Shown here: piece by piece, positions 38,201 through 42,827 of the stretch | How positions within the stretch are numbered: the stretch's first letter is position 1 | Layout: every line of letters starts with the position of its first letter | Assembly: GCA_949128115.1 (NCBI GenBank) | Contig: OX421964.1 | Span: forward strand, 47,346,601 to 47,410,600 | From: Anaspis maculata | Taxonomy: Eukaryota > Arthropoda > Insecta > Coleoptera > Scraptiidae | DNA: 64,000 nucleotides | Direction: 5' to 3' | Notes under the pieces: model-generated | Told to the model about the DNA's origin: nothing | Databases searched by the model: none | What the model saw: only the letters and a program-made list of their open reading frames with translations | Program-made: the position numbers and the translations under genes

Positions 38201-41157
38201 TGGATCAGCTTTGTTTGAAAGGCATTCAGATCAACCAGGGTTCTTCAAAATTTTGAGGAAATCAAATTTTACAGTGTTACCACTGTTGCGGAACTTACTC
38301 CCTTCTTGCTAATCAAGAACTATGACGCTCACATCTCAAGGTCTGGAGCTTTTAGTACATTGATCAGCATTGCTTGAGGGACACGCGGGTCAACGTTGAG
38401 ACTCACACTTACAGTACCCTTTTCTAAACTACAACAAGAGTTTATCTGATTTGGCGGCACTTACTCTTTTTTTGCCCAAAAAGCAAAAAAACTAGGTTCC
38501 GCACACTTGTTGGACCGGAGTTTTCAGTATGTTGTTCAGCATTGGTCAAAGGCCGTTTGTGCAGAATTTCAAAACGGACATATTTATTTCAGGGTCAAAC
38601 CCTAAAATGCTTGGGTTATACAGAGTGTCCCGAAAATACACCGACAACGTTCTAGGACAGCTTCCTCTCATCAAAACAAGAAAAAAAGTTCTCATAAACA
38701 TGGGTCCGGAAACGCTTCCCAAAGGAGCTACAGGTCTCTAAAGGTAGGACCCTGAAGATGGTTTTTATCCAATATCTCCGAAACTGTTCAAGGGAATTCA
38801 ATCAAATTTGACACATCCACTAACCTTCTCATGCCCAACAAAATGAGACAAGATTATTTCCAAAATAATTTACCAGGGGTGGGTCAGGCTGAGGTGAGGA
38901 GGTAAAAATAACCCTAACTTTTTTGAATGTGAATTGTTTCCAAATTCAACAAGAAATTATAGAATATTGGAGTTTTCTTCCAAAAAATGTCTCTCTGTTC
39001 AACCTCGATAGATGCACTGTTTACGAGATAATTGAGTTTGAATGTATGAAAACGAGGTCAGAAATACTGATTTTTAATTACGATATTCAAGGCGAAAAAA
39101 AAACTATTTCAAAGCAACTTAATTTTTGTTAGGCATTCAAATTTTTGTTGAGCATAAGAAGGTTATTTAATGTGTCAAGTTTGATTGATTTCCCTTGAGC
39201 GGTTTCGGAAATAATAAATAAACAACCATCTTCAGGGTCCCACCTTTTGGGGGGCTGTAGCTCCCTTATAAAGCATTTCCCATGTTCATGGGAACTTTTC
39301 TTCTTATTTTGATGACAGGAAGCTGTCCTAGAACGTTGTCGGTGTATTTTCGGGACAGCCTGTATATTATGTTGGCGTCTGGATTCTTTAACCTACTGTG
39401 ATAAAGGCTGTCCGATTTCTGCATGATTCGAGTGGGCTGTGTTTCTGGTCGGCATCGGCCGATCGCGGCCTGAATCGCAGCCCACTAGAATCATGTAGGA
39501 ATCAGACAGCCTATAGTATAGTTTGTTGGGATATGATATGCATGCACAGGCACAGACAAGCTTCGTCAGGGACATTTTTGCAGAATGTTTTTCGCCGAGG
39601 TGAATAAATAGGTACTTATTAACCCCAGAAAATTTGCTATGGCAACCTGACGCCTATCCGACGTTAGACGTGACCAAGGCTGGTCGACGTTATTTTTGTA
39701 CTATAGGTTGCCTCATCCAGTTTATGCGTGACGTCACAATTAGATACCCTACGAAGATTTTAGGTGAAACTAATGTCGCTTATTTCAATTGACAGGTCGA
39801 GTGAAAATTCACCGAAACTCTGAGCTGCACGAGAAATTCAATGTCTGATGAGCATTCAACGATTGGTGGTTTTTGAAAGAATAGCATGTTTTTATTGTTT
39901 GAATTTGGCTTGTTCTCTAGAGTGACAGTTCCGCATTTTAAATCGCGTTTTGACGAATAAAAACATGCGATATTCTACTTTCAAAAACCACCAATCGTTG
40001 AATGCTCATCAACCATTTCTCGTGCAGTTCAATATTTTAGTAACCCGGCCGGTAGCGCGGGGGACTCCGTCTTTGGAAGCAATTCCAGAGATAGTGGGTC
40101 CGGCCTGGGCCAAGTGAAAATTTTCATGCGCTCTCTAGTACCTTGACGTGTACCACCGCGCGGTCACGTCAAGGGGAAAAGGGTGAAACGAGATGGACAC
40201 TGAAAAAAGAGCGCTAATAACCTCGTTGTTGATGCGTCCATAAAATGGTGGGTGGTGTGCGAATCACCCGGCACCGCTTTCAGAATACTGAGGCTGGGCT
40301 CAGGAGGAACTGCCAGTGAGTACACGGATCCCCGCTCACCGCCAAAAAAAAAATTGGTGGATTTTCGTCGAAATAAGACTCGATCAAAAAAAGCGACATT
40401 AGTTTTACTTGAAAGCAATTCTTCGGATCGAGGGTATCTTATTAAGACGTTAGACGCATAGACTGGATGAGGCAACCTATAGTACAAAAATAACGTCGAC
40501 CAGCCTTGAGATGTGACTGGAGGATTGCATTTGATTTTTGACCTCTTTTCTGTGCTGAACTAACGAGTCTCTCCCTTGCGGAAATAGTTTAGTGTAGAGA
40601 ATCATGTGAACCATCATCCTCATACCATATCATTCTTTCACAGTGGAAATTTTAGGTCCCAGCCCAACATGCGGCAACTGGGTGGCTCCGGCAATCACCT
40701 GGAAAACATGAAGTGCTACAAGTCCATCGAAAAAGACGTGACCGTCAACAACATCGCCCAGTACAAAATGGTATCCCAGTCCGCACCCCACACTCCCGTC
40801 TCGGCTCCCAACCACCCCGAAGGTCCCACATTTAAATCCGTCCCGCGCCTGCTTTCCGAACCCATCGTCGGTGCCAGATCCAAAAACTCCTCGCCGGCCG
40901 CGACGAAAACCAGCAGGCTGGAGCGGAACTCTCCCCACTTGGCCGACAAGAAAACGACCGAAGCGAACAACTCCTCCGACAGCATTAAAGTGAAAGGGGG
41001 CGTTCCGGTGCATTCGCCCAAGCATTTGGTCAAGAAAGAATCGAAATTCTTCCTCAAGTCGCCGCTCATAAAGCGCGAGACTAAAGTGCAACTGGAACGG
41101 GCCAGTTCGAAGGACAAGCCCGAGAGGATGAACTCGTTGGACGGAACTCATGTTTAA
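8074..41157 (+). CDS. Ac78C: Membrane adenylyl cyclase, AC8 / Ac78C type (gene span, 5' end missing)
   Basis: Makes cAMP from ATP at the plasma membrane; AC8-class enzymes are Ca2+/calmodulin-stimulated (family knowledge). Exons: 8074-8248, 10976-11132, 11182-11348, 11405-11594, 11740-11924, 13254-13617, 13668-13747, 16342-16491, 32263-32763, 32816-33061, 33120-34129, 34307-34544, 34604-34730, 34811-34923, 35102-35368, 35461-35662, 36843-36999, 40656-41157. All phases join without a break, giving about 1609 aa. Numbering from the first full codon: six helices about 150-320, C1 about 385-575 with metal ligands D407 (FADIKGFT) and D451 (GDCYYC), a second six-helix block about 745-1105, C2 about 1150-1350 with K1215, D1294, N1301 and R1305. 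The AC8-like signatures are [29 protein letters not shown] and the WTPEIPFEN block. Exons encoding the extreme N-terminus lie upstream and were not found. Drosophila Ac78C is the AC8 orthologue, hence the symbol. Confidence 0.9.
9488..10460. repeat. Foldback repeat in cyclase intron 1
   Basis: Arms of over 300 bases pair with mismatches. Left landmarks are CCCCGTATAGATATTCAGGTG, CACTTTCTCGCTGC and GTTGCACATCATTTTGAAGG. The right arm has CCTTCAAAATGATGTGCAAC and GAAAGTGGGCCC, ending near TCACCTGTAGAC. The ORFs in it are not coding. Confidence 0.7.
10552..10738 (+). mobile_element. tRNA-derived SINE with 18-bp target duplication
   Basis: Flanked by identical AAAAATGCGTTTCGACAG at 10534-10551 and 10739-10756. 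The head has a pol III A-box-like TGGCGCAGCCGG (about 10561) and a canonical B box GGTTCGATTCC (about 10612), spaced as in a tRNA. A tRNA-unrelated body and an A-rich tail follow. The perfect duplication shows recent LINE-mediated retroposition. It is not a functional tRNA: the acceptor stem does not close. Confidence 0.85.
10976..11132 (+). CDS. Ac78C: Adenylyl cyclase exon 2
   Basis: Acceptor TTTTCAG, donor GTAACC. Encodes a polar, Asn-rich N-terminal stretch (residues 59-110) ending DPELRE before the first membrane block. The last base is shared with exon 3. Confidence 0.8.
11182..11348 (+). CDS. Ac78C: Adenylyl cyclase exon 3
   Basis: Acceptor TTCTAG, donor GTATTT. Encodes [19 protein letters not shown], typical of AC8 just before helix 1, and the start of helix 1 ([13 protein letters not shown]). 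Confidence 0.88.
11405..11594 (+). CDS. Ac78C: Adenylyl cyclase exon 4
   Basis: Acceptor TTTTAG, donor GTATGC. Encodes the end of helix 1, helix 2 ([17 protein letters not shown]) and helix 3 ([12 protein letters not shown]). Confidence 0.88.
11740..11924 (+). CDS. Ac78C: Adenylyl cyclase exon 5
   Basis: Acceptor TTTCAG, donor GTTCTC (weak). Encodes helices 4 and 5 ([31 protein letters not shown]). The frame stays open past the donor for about 90 bases, but the phase-0 join to exon 6 fits the family better. Confidence 0.83.
12101..13130. repeat. Foldback repeat with internal CAGGGTGATCA motifs
   Basis: Fills cyclase intron 5. Left arm GGGGACAAGTAAATTCAGACG pairs with the right arm near 13085. 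Further in, TACAGGGTGATCAGTGGAAC (12267) pairs with its complement at 12923-12942, and the arms continue inward through AACATGGCGGCACAAAATGA-like sequence. The motif therefore lies inside both arms rather than at the ends. Confidence 0.75.
13254..13617 (+). CDS. Ac78C: Adenylyl cyclase exon 6 (C1 start)
   Basis: Acceptor TTTTAG, donor GTAAAA. Encodes helix 6 ([15 protein letters not shown]), the signalling-helix region ([18 protein letters not shown]) and the first C1 strand with metal ligand D407 in FADIKGFT. Confidence 0.92.
13668..13747 (+). CDS. Ac78C: Adenylyl cyclase exon 7 (C1)
   Basis: An 80-base exon between TTTTAG and GTAAGT, encoding [20 protein letters not shown] plus RFDKLAT of C1. 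Confidence 0.9.
14460..14815 (-). mobile_element. LTR relic, antisense copy A
   Basis: On the - strand it starts TGTTACGGAACTCGCTAAAG. A second antisense copy lies at about 30970-31897; shared blocks include GCGCGAATAAGACAC, GCATCGAGAGCTCGC-like and the TTCTGGAATAC region. The 3' boundary and target duplication are unclear. Non-coding. Confidence 0.55.
15360..16140. repeat. Foldback repeat with CAGGGYGAGTCTGTACCC pair
   Basis: Outer arms: GAATCGCGAAGAACTACAATGCAGTG pairs with CACTGCATTGTAGTTTTTCGCGATTC. Inner: GTACAGGGCGAGTCTGTACCC (about 15636) pairs with its complement at about 15860-15880, then TTTTTCAGACCGCGCGTAAA with its complement. The loop is around 15740. An imperfect G run lies at 15485-15494. 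Confidence 0.75.
16342..16491 (+). CDS. Ac78C: Adenylyl cyclase exon 8 (C1 metal site)
   Basis: Acceptor TTCAAG, donor GTGAGA. Encodes [17 protein letters not shown] with the second metal Asp (D451) and [19 protein letters not shown]. The antisense kinase gene ends only 65 bases downstream. Confidence 0.93.
16503..16508 (-). terminator. Poly(A) signal of the tandem EcKL gene
   Basis: AATAAA on the - strand, about 48 bases past the stop codon. Cleavage 10-30 bases further would fall at or inside cyclase exon 8, so the two transcripts probably overlap there. Confidence 0.5.
16556..18778 (-). CDS. Tandem EcKL (CHK-type) protein with N-terminal pseudokinase, 740 aa
   Basis: EcKL proteins phosphorylate hydroxyls of ecdysteroids and probably of plant and xenobiotic conjugates (family knowledge); expected cytosolic. 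Two kinase units in one uninterrupted frame: unit 1 about residues 1-330, unit 2 about 335-740. Unit 2 is complete: lysine in CFVKCLP (K392), FEDF (450-453), catalytic CHGDLWTNN (574-582, D577) and metal site VDFQ (D599). Unit 1 keeps the FAKR lysine (K59) and LFEDL, but the catalytic loop reads CHSNLTARN (201-209) and the metal site VNFKSK (N226), so both aspartates are Asn. It is also shorter. I infer a pseudokinase-kinase fusion. Start ATG at 18778. Single exon, nested antisense in cyclase intron 8. No frameshift is needed and the frame is well kept, so unit 1 looks maintained rather than decaying. Confidence 0.9.
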   Translation of the reverse strand: MSSITIQDCEYVAKKYLKTENVQTVDFAIVPDQCFKKNFLIKITVKHNDKKKTLNFFAKRVRRDSMKKVNEILFCDFKETLPEFDPKITPKIYYGKPDVVLFEDLSWQGFKMHEGLLNLELLKIALEVVAKFHAGSFAYEEIKSKEQGKVYRLSDNHKLRYIKTEDFDLQRLSKDNRGQVEEKIKSTNEWLTSSELRKTLCHSNLTARNMMFKSKHGQPIECKLVNFKSKLYAPPVYDVLQLIFFNSTKELRQHHFDDLINFYYKSLTQELEKHSIDVNAVLNLDKLMATSHELTPLIKIETAHLRCSSKEIDNILLDDTLNELDEVFKFSRVTRENCYTIVRNKMGTSSYEFLKFELLPLDEVKGYLGDYLRLKIKIRLHSEEKTIHCFVKCLPTARESQNIVNESGCFFKEVFFYQTLVPMMQKLGISSINDCVSPCYYQRSGEIMIFEDFSVQDYKIASSLIPYNKNLLQLSVKKLAKYHASLMVFEELSQYKLNEKYPIYIKEAFFTNEEEHSGSRVMTTGVKSVPDVVNLFTDLKTEKNNQKFLKAWPRLEKQFYEAVKPSTNSRNVLCHGDLWTNNILLHFDGEEATDCRFVDFQTIRYCSPAHDLLEIVYLTTDRENRVKFGEEIYQLYYDELSRILASYNFNISSIYPHPQFKKDLEFGRPQILMQCTMYFSFCFATSEEIKELLWSEEVSKKVFFEDRKEYLSMLYGKSKVFRERVKECVMELYDCCNELD
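18816..18826 (-). promoter_or_regulatory. Possible TATA element of the tandem EcKL gene
   Basis: CTATTTATAG on the - strand (CTATAAATAG on +), about 40-48 bases upstream of the ATG, with a CAGTTT initiator-like site between. Position and spacing fit; the match is not canonical. Confidence 0.35.
19550..19671. mobile_element. 122-bp MITE, TA target site (family also at 28751)
   Basis: Ends CGCTTGCGGTC and GGCCGCAACGG, inner pair AAAGTGGACGACA / GTCGTCCACTCT. TA at 19548-19549 and 19672-19673. About 90% identical to 28751-28871 by eye. Confidence 0.75.
19672..20605. other. Unrecognised intronic stretch
   Basis: A 67-codon - strand frame at 20006-20209 has no recognisable motif, and I do not call it a gene. 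Confidence 0.4.
20606..20951. repeat. CAGGGTGAAA-ended inverted-repeat element, TA target site
   Basis: Starts CAGGGTGAAAGTTTATTATT and ends TTTTCACCCTG with TA on both sides (20604-20605, 20952-20953). An extra internal TTTCACCCTGTA at about 20806-20817 suggests one copy inserted into another. Confidence 0.5.
21105..22075. repeat. Foldback repeat, CACCCCACGTGTCGG core
   Basis: AACCCGGCATCCGACACGTGGGGTGTG at the left pairs with ACACCCCACCTGTCGGAAC...GATGCCGGGTTA at the right end. A third copy of the core (CACACCCCACGTGTCGG) at about 21305 shows an internal rearrangement. Confidence 0.6.
22076..24889. other. Intronic stretch with one direct repeat
   Basis: A segment of about 75 bases at 23031-23107 (GACTAAAAATGGGAAGAGA...) recurs at 23293-23370, 262 bases on. 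A short ATGGCGAATG run lies at 22526-22560. No gene is supported. Confidence 0.45.
24890..25460. repeat. Foldback repeat with internal CAGGGTGAGTCAT motifs
   Basis: Outer arms pair over about 170 bases (GGAGGTACAAAAGGTGGTCCTTCG with CGAAGGACC-like on the right). Inside them TTCAGGGTGAGTCAT (25083) pairs with ATGACTCACCCTGTA (25243). Same architecture as 12101-13130. Confidence 0.7.
25573..25578 (-). terminator. Poly(A) signal of the single-domain EcKL gene
   Basis: AATAAA on the - strand about 52 bases after the stop codon. Confidence 0.55.
25630..26886 (-). CDS. EcKL (ecdysteroid kinase-like, CHK family) protein, 418 aa
   Basis: Predicted small-molecule kinase of the insect EcKL family; the substrate cannot be read from sequence (ecdysteroids or detoxification conjugates in studied members). 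Start chosen at 26886 ([13 protein letters not shown]) because CCGCCATGG is a textbook initiation context and the resulting 418 aa is the usual family length. An upstream in-frame ATG at 26961 would add 25 unrelated residues. Motifs: lysine in FFVKFIP (K69), LILDDL, Brenner loop [10 protein letters not shown] (D256), metal site FIDFQ (D278), then [17 protein letters not shown]. Single exon with all catalytic residues present. Nested antisense in cyclase intron 8, 6.9 kb from the tandem EcKL gene. Confidence 0.92.
   Translation of the reverse strand: MEESTELCLSAEDVLSVLENKFGDRKFQIVSYKLKRIDEKNGLLGDHAVLQVTVNVEPTKSEDMTFFVKFIPSFKPSAEFAEAIGAFKKEIFIYHLFDKFRNENCLLDACVPRCYHTKENKFLILDDLISSGYRTVDKHDTLDYDSVLVILQFLAKLHASSLVYEERLSKDKPYSLMYDYASELDESFFNDRDDFINKDGVKASIRCVVNETTIFGFPELLLSGKEFKAVLEKVLYRIYDLVKPSTKFKNVICHGDLWATNFLLKYKDGKPTACNFIDFQCGRYCPPAHDVMSVFYLNTSRDFRKKHMYNLIGIYYSNLEKNVAFAGFKLQTLIAFEEFLASCEVYKVFGLVQAATYFPLILVNNEALEKYFSDKELYQKALLEDRSHLVLEHKDKDEKYKARLVESVQDLKDYCDYL
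26962..27585. other. Upstream of EcKL gene, no recognised feature
   Basis: AT-rich; must contain the kinase promoter, but no clear core element was found. Confidence 0.4.
28686..28944. mobile_element. MITE of the 974-1109 family, interrupted
   Basis: Ends AATCCACTTTTCCCATG and GTGGGAAAGGTTGATT with the same inner CGCATACCTGTGAG pair as 974-1109. Its loop is split by the MITE at 28751-28871. Confidence 0.7.
28751..28871. mobile_element. 121-bp MITE nested in another MITE
   Basis: Ends CGGTTGCGGCC and GGCCGCAACGG; TA at 28749-28750 and 28872-28873 (GTAC on both sides also fits). The uninterrupted host copy at 974-1109 has the matching empty site, which confirms insertion polarity. Confidence 0.8.
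29912..30397 (+). mobile_element. Internally deleted hAT element, 8-bp duplication
   Basis: Ends CAGGGTTGGCC and GGCCAACCCTG, flanked by TACTCCAT at 29904-29911 and 30398-30405. Subterminal ACCCATTAAAACCCA-type repeats occur at both ends. An ATG frame at 30184 ([20 protein letters not shown]...) runs about 40 codons; it could be the remaining N-terminus of the parent element's protein. Confidence 0.8.
30450..30740. mobile_element. MITE with about 120-bp inverted repeats
   Basis: Left TAATGAAGGATTTTCTCTTG pairs with right AGAGAAAATCCTTCATTA. Arms continue through CTCTAGGTATTTG and CGTTTCGATTTAATTAAAAT around a loop of about 70 bases. Confidence 0.7.
30970..31897 (-). mobile_element. LTR relic, antisense copy B, interrupted
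   Basis: Related to 14460-14815. On the - strand it starts TGTTAGGAATCTCGCTGGAG and is split by the hAT MITE at 31253-31821. The 3' boundary is uncertain. Confidence 0.55.
31253..31821. mobile_element. hAT-type element, CAGTGGCGTAAC end
   Basis: Starts CAGTGGCGTAACTTC and ends AGTTACGCCCCTA. Flanks GCACGACG (31245-31252) and GCACAACG (31822-31829) are an 8-bp duplication with one mismatch. Contains long C/G homopolymer runs (31275-31290, 31379-31392) and no transposase. Confidence 0.75.
32263..32763 (+). CDS. Ac78C: Adenylyl cyclase exon 9 (C1 end, C1b)
   Basis: Acceptor TTTTAG, donor GTAAGT. Encodes the rest of C1 ([20 protein letters not shown] to YLIKQIEP) and a Ser/Pro-rich C1b linker ending [10 protein letters not shown], a hallmark shared with AC8. 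Confidence 0.95.
32816..33061 (+). CDS. Ac78C: Adenylyl cyclase exon 10 (C1b linker)
   Basis: Acceptor TTCCAG, donor GTATGT. Encodes the cytosolic linker, including [18 protein letters not shown] and FIDKDMEHQ, which correspond to the AC8 segment before helix 7. Confidence 0.9.
33120..34129 (+). CDS. Ac78C: Adenylyl cyclase exon 11 (second membrane block, large loop)
   Basis: A 1010-base exon. Encodes helices 7-9 ([45 protein letters not shown]), an extracellular loop of about 170 residues (33429-33945) and helices 10-11. The loop holds eight N-X-S/T sequons and a furin-type RKKR|SS motif at 33819-33830. Donor GTAAGA after 34129. Confidence 0.93.
34307..34544 (+). CDS. Ac78C: Adenylyl cyclase exon 12 (helix 12)
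   Basis: Acceptor TTTTAG. Encodes helix 12 ([17 protein letters not shown]) and the second signalling helix ([15 protein letters not shown]). The donor is GCAAGA, so the following 59-base intron is of the GC-AG class. No GT donor in the neighbourhood keeps the frame. Confidence 0.9.
34604..34730 (+). CDS. Ac78C: Adenylyl cyclase exon 13 (C2)
   Basis: Encodes [20 protein letters not shown], the first C2 strand. As in all C2 domains, the metal aspartate of C1 is replaced (FAS). Ends at NEIIA. Confidence 0.93.
34811..34923 (+). CDS. Ac78C: Adenylyl cyclase exon 14 (C2 adenine pocket)
   Basis: Encodes [20 protein letters not shown] and then [12 protein letters not shown]. The adenine-contacting lysine (K1215) is present. 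The family normally reads one Ser/Ala-Thr-Tyr-Met step here; this copy has two extra residues (AT) from a repeated GCAACT/GCAACG. Confidence 0.92.
35102..35368 (+). CDS. Ac78C: Adenylyl cyclase exon 15 (C2 core)
   Basis: Encodes [25 protein letters not shown] (D1294) and [10 protein letters not shown] with the transition-state Asn and Arg (N1301, R1305). All expected catalytic C2 residues are present. Confidence 0.95.
35461..35662 (+). CDS. Ac78C: Adenylyl cyclase exon 16 (C2 end)
   Basis: Acceptor TGATAG (poor pyrimidine tract), donor GTAAGT. Encodes [20 protein letters not shown], the standard cyclase C2 ending, then [14 protein letters not shown] as in AC8. Confidence 0.93.
35663..36842. 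other. Ac78C: Intron 16, with LTR-like relic
   Basis: 36050-36270 read on the - strand resembles the promoter half of an LTR (TGTTCTGGCGCTTCG, a TATATACC box), related in style to 14460-14815. The remainder, including an AATAAA at about 36695, has no assigned role. Confidence 0.4.
36843..36999 (+). CDS. Ac78C: Adenylyl cyclase exon 17 (C-terminal tail)
   Basis: Acceptor TTGCAG, donor GTGAGT. Encodes a basic tail ([20 protein letters not shown]...NMHAR), no domain. Phase agreement with exons 16 and 18 is the main support. Confidence 0.8.
37425..38618. repeat. Foldback repeat in cyclase intron 17
   Basis: Left AGTGTGCGGAAC...GTAAGTGCCGCCAAATC pairs with right GATTTGGCGGCACTTAC...GTTCCGCACACTTG, and GCATTTTAGG...GGTCAAACC pairs at the ends. 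The loop carries an inverted copy of the dispersed repeat seen at 61370-62740 and a CACACAG-type simple tract at about 37990-38040. Confidence 0.7.
38621..39362. mobile_element. 742-bp palindromic element, CAGAGTGTCCCG end, TA target site
   Basis: Starts CAGAGTGTCCCGAAAATACA and ends TGTATTTTCGGGACAGCCTG, TA on both sides (38619-38620, 39363-39364). Arms extend through ACCGACAACGTTCTAGGACAG and its complement. Confidence 0.8.
39396..39516. mobile_element. Hairpin MITE, TA target site
   Basis: GGCTGTCCGATTTCTGCATG pairs with CATGTAGGAATCAGACAGCC; GAGTGGGCTG pairs with CAGCCCACT. Related ends to the MITE at 7006-7125 are possible. Confidence 0.65.
39650..40515. repeat. Foldback repeat close to exon 18
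   Basis: GGCTGGTCGACGTTATTTTTGTAC...GGTTGCCTCATCCAG pairs with CTGGATGAGGCAACC...GTACAAAAATAACGTCGACC. A separate inner hairpin at 39822-40028 pairs GAGCATTCAACGATTGGTGG with its complement. Confidence 0.75.
40656..41157 (+). CDS. Ac78C: Adenylyl cyclase exon 18 (last exon, stop)
   Basis: Acceptor TTTTAG; runs to TAA at 41155-41157. Encodes a 166-residue Ser/Pro/Lys-rich disordered tail ([17 protein letters not shown]..., [17 protein letters not shown]). The codon use is GC-rich and clearly coding. No catalytic domain. Confidence 0.87.
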
Positions 41158-41608
41158 TTCGGTGTCCTACATATGAGACGGAATAATGGGTTCTAGTTGA
41201 TGCATTCCTGGAAATGAGATTATTCTAGTCATTTTTTTTTCTCGAAATATTCCGTAATCGTATAAGAAAATGTTAAGATAAGTATTTTTGTATCTTGGTA
41301 TGACAGTTTTCGGGGGACCAATTTGGTTTTGCGATTCATGGATCGGTGCCTAACTTAAGGATGGTGTACCCTCTGTATCGTCTAATTTCCGTTGTAAATA
41401 ATAATGTGAGTGTGAATTGTGAACTGAATATATCAAATCCAGGAGTTACAATAACGTACATACATAGTGAGCTCGCTCCTTTTTATTTCGTTGCAAAGGT
41501 TTTCTTAATCGAATTATTTCAATATTTAGTTCGATAGTTTTGATTTGATTGACTGACTAGCTATTAGCTACATGAGTTAAATGGATAGTTTCAGATTTTA
41601 CTACCAAC
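41158..41608 (+). other. Ac78C: Cyclase 3' UTR region
   Basis: No AATAAA occurs between the stop codon and the BEL insertion. The gene's original cleavage site may use a variant signal or may have been displaced past the insertion at 49110. Confidence 0.5.
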
Positions 41609-41613
41609 CATTT

Positions 41614-42580
41614 TGTCTCGGCCCCGTTCATTGAAAACTGCATTCGTGTGCATTGAGGGTATGCAACCCAAAATATCCCTGTGTCGTCCAAGTCCTCACC
41701 CCTCACCCCCTGTTCGGTGTGCCTGGCACTTGGCTGTCAGGCGCAAGCGTAAACGAGCTCCAGCACTTTCTTCGGCCGTCTTCGGCATTCTTCGGCTTTC
41801 TTTCCGCTCGTGCCTTTGCCGCTTCGTTCGAAGCGGCGTTGATCTCCGTACGTCGAGCGGGAAGCCACGCCGTCTTTTTTTGGTCATCGTTCTCGCGGCC
41901 ATCTTGTCGTGCCATCGGCGTACATTCGTACTCGACCAGAAGCCCATCCAAGGCCCATCGCGTCCGATAGTGACTCCTGGAGGAGCTCTGCAGCATCTCC
42001 AAGTCCAGAAAGCGGCAGTTTTCACCGCTTTCACCGGGGAGCGGCTTGGATCAGCCAGCCGTACACAAAGCTCCAGTTTCGGACGGGATCGAGTCGTTCG
42101 TCCGCCATTTTGGTGACGAACACGGGCACTCGTGCATTTCACCCGGAAATCCACCACCAGAACGGCCATCCACCACGACGCCGCCTTCGGACTCCGCCAG
42201 GACGACGCCGCCACCGAATAAGATCCCGTAAGTTCCATATTTTCCATTGTTTTTACCATTTACCGTTTATTCCCGTTTGCCGGGGTGTATACCTTCAGTG
42301 CAGTTCGTCTCGTTTTCAGGACGCCACTCGGCGCCAGCGAATCTGCCCCCGATCAGAACCACTCGGATTTTTCATTTCATTTAATTCACATTGTTTTTTT
42401 GTTTATTGTTTTGTAATTCTGTCTGTTTGTGTTTTTTTCTTTGTTTTGCATTAAAGTTTTTGATTGTTGTTGTGAATTTTATTTCTGACTGTCGCTTGCT
42501 GCTTTCCTAATCCAAGAGTTATTGTTTTAATGCAGCCTTCATCGGAAGGCTGCCGTCTTTATGTGTACCGCGCTAACATA
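41614..42580 (+). repeat. BEL 5' LTR
   Basis: Starts TGTCTCGGCCCC; ends AACATA, the 3' LTR having the expected AACACA. GC-rich in its first two thirds, which produces long chance ORFs on both strands. ATTAAA at about 42450 is a candidate poly(A) signal. Confidence 0.92.
42228..42319 (+). other. Possible intron inside the BEL 5' LTR
   Basis: Donor CCC|GTAAGTTCC and acceptor CGTTTTCAG|GACGCC lie 92 bases apart with a T-rich tract between. The 3' LTR carries the same at 48760-48851. It could be removed from the leader upstream of gag; untested. Confidence 0.4.
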
Positions 42581-42585
42581 TAAAT

Positions 42586-42603
42586 TGGTCCTTCGTAGCC
42601 GGA
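42586..42603 (+). other. BEL primer-binding site, tRNA-Tyr-like
   Basis: TGGTCCTTCGTAGCCGGA, five bases after the LTR. It is complementary to the 3' end of a tRNA ending CGAAGGACCA, as in tRNA-Tyr, apart from one extra T in the site. Confidence 0.5.
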
Positions 42604-42827
42604 TACAGGCTAAGCATGGTACAGTCAGGAATTTAATTCACCTCACTATTGAAACTTTAAAGTCACGGGTCAAACCCACGTGACACTTGTGCGTTGGTCC
42701 AGCGTGTTGATCAATTCGTTTTTCGCCCGTCTCATTCGCACTTTTTCACCTGGGTTGGGTTCGCCATTCAGGTACGCCAACCTAAGGGTCAGTTGCTTTG
42801 TTTTCATTTTTCTTTGTGTCGTACACA

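Larger units (their letters stand above)
37000..40655. other. Ac78C: Intron 17, packed with inverted-repeat elements
   Basis: 37025-37424 shows nothing. The rest is four consecutive foldback or MITE elements, listed separately. The last ends about 140 bases before exon 18. Confidence 0.65.

Noticed and set aside
40035..40190. Second SINE or tRNA-like segment (CCGGCCGGTAGCGCGGGGG)
   Set aside because: No acceptable B box and no target duplication; it lies in the loop of a foldback.
41613..42454. Overlapping ORFs of up to 187 codons on both strands of the LTR
   Set aside because: They arise from high GC content, repeat identically in the 3' LTR and resemble no protein.
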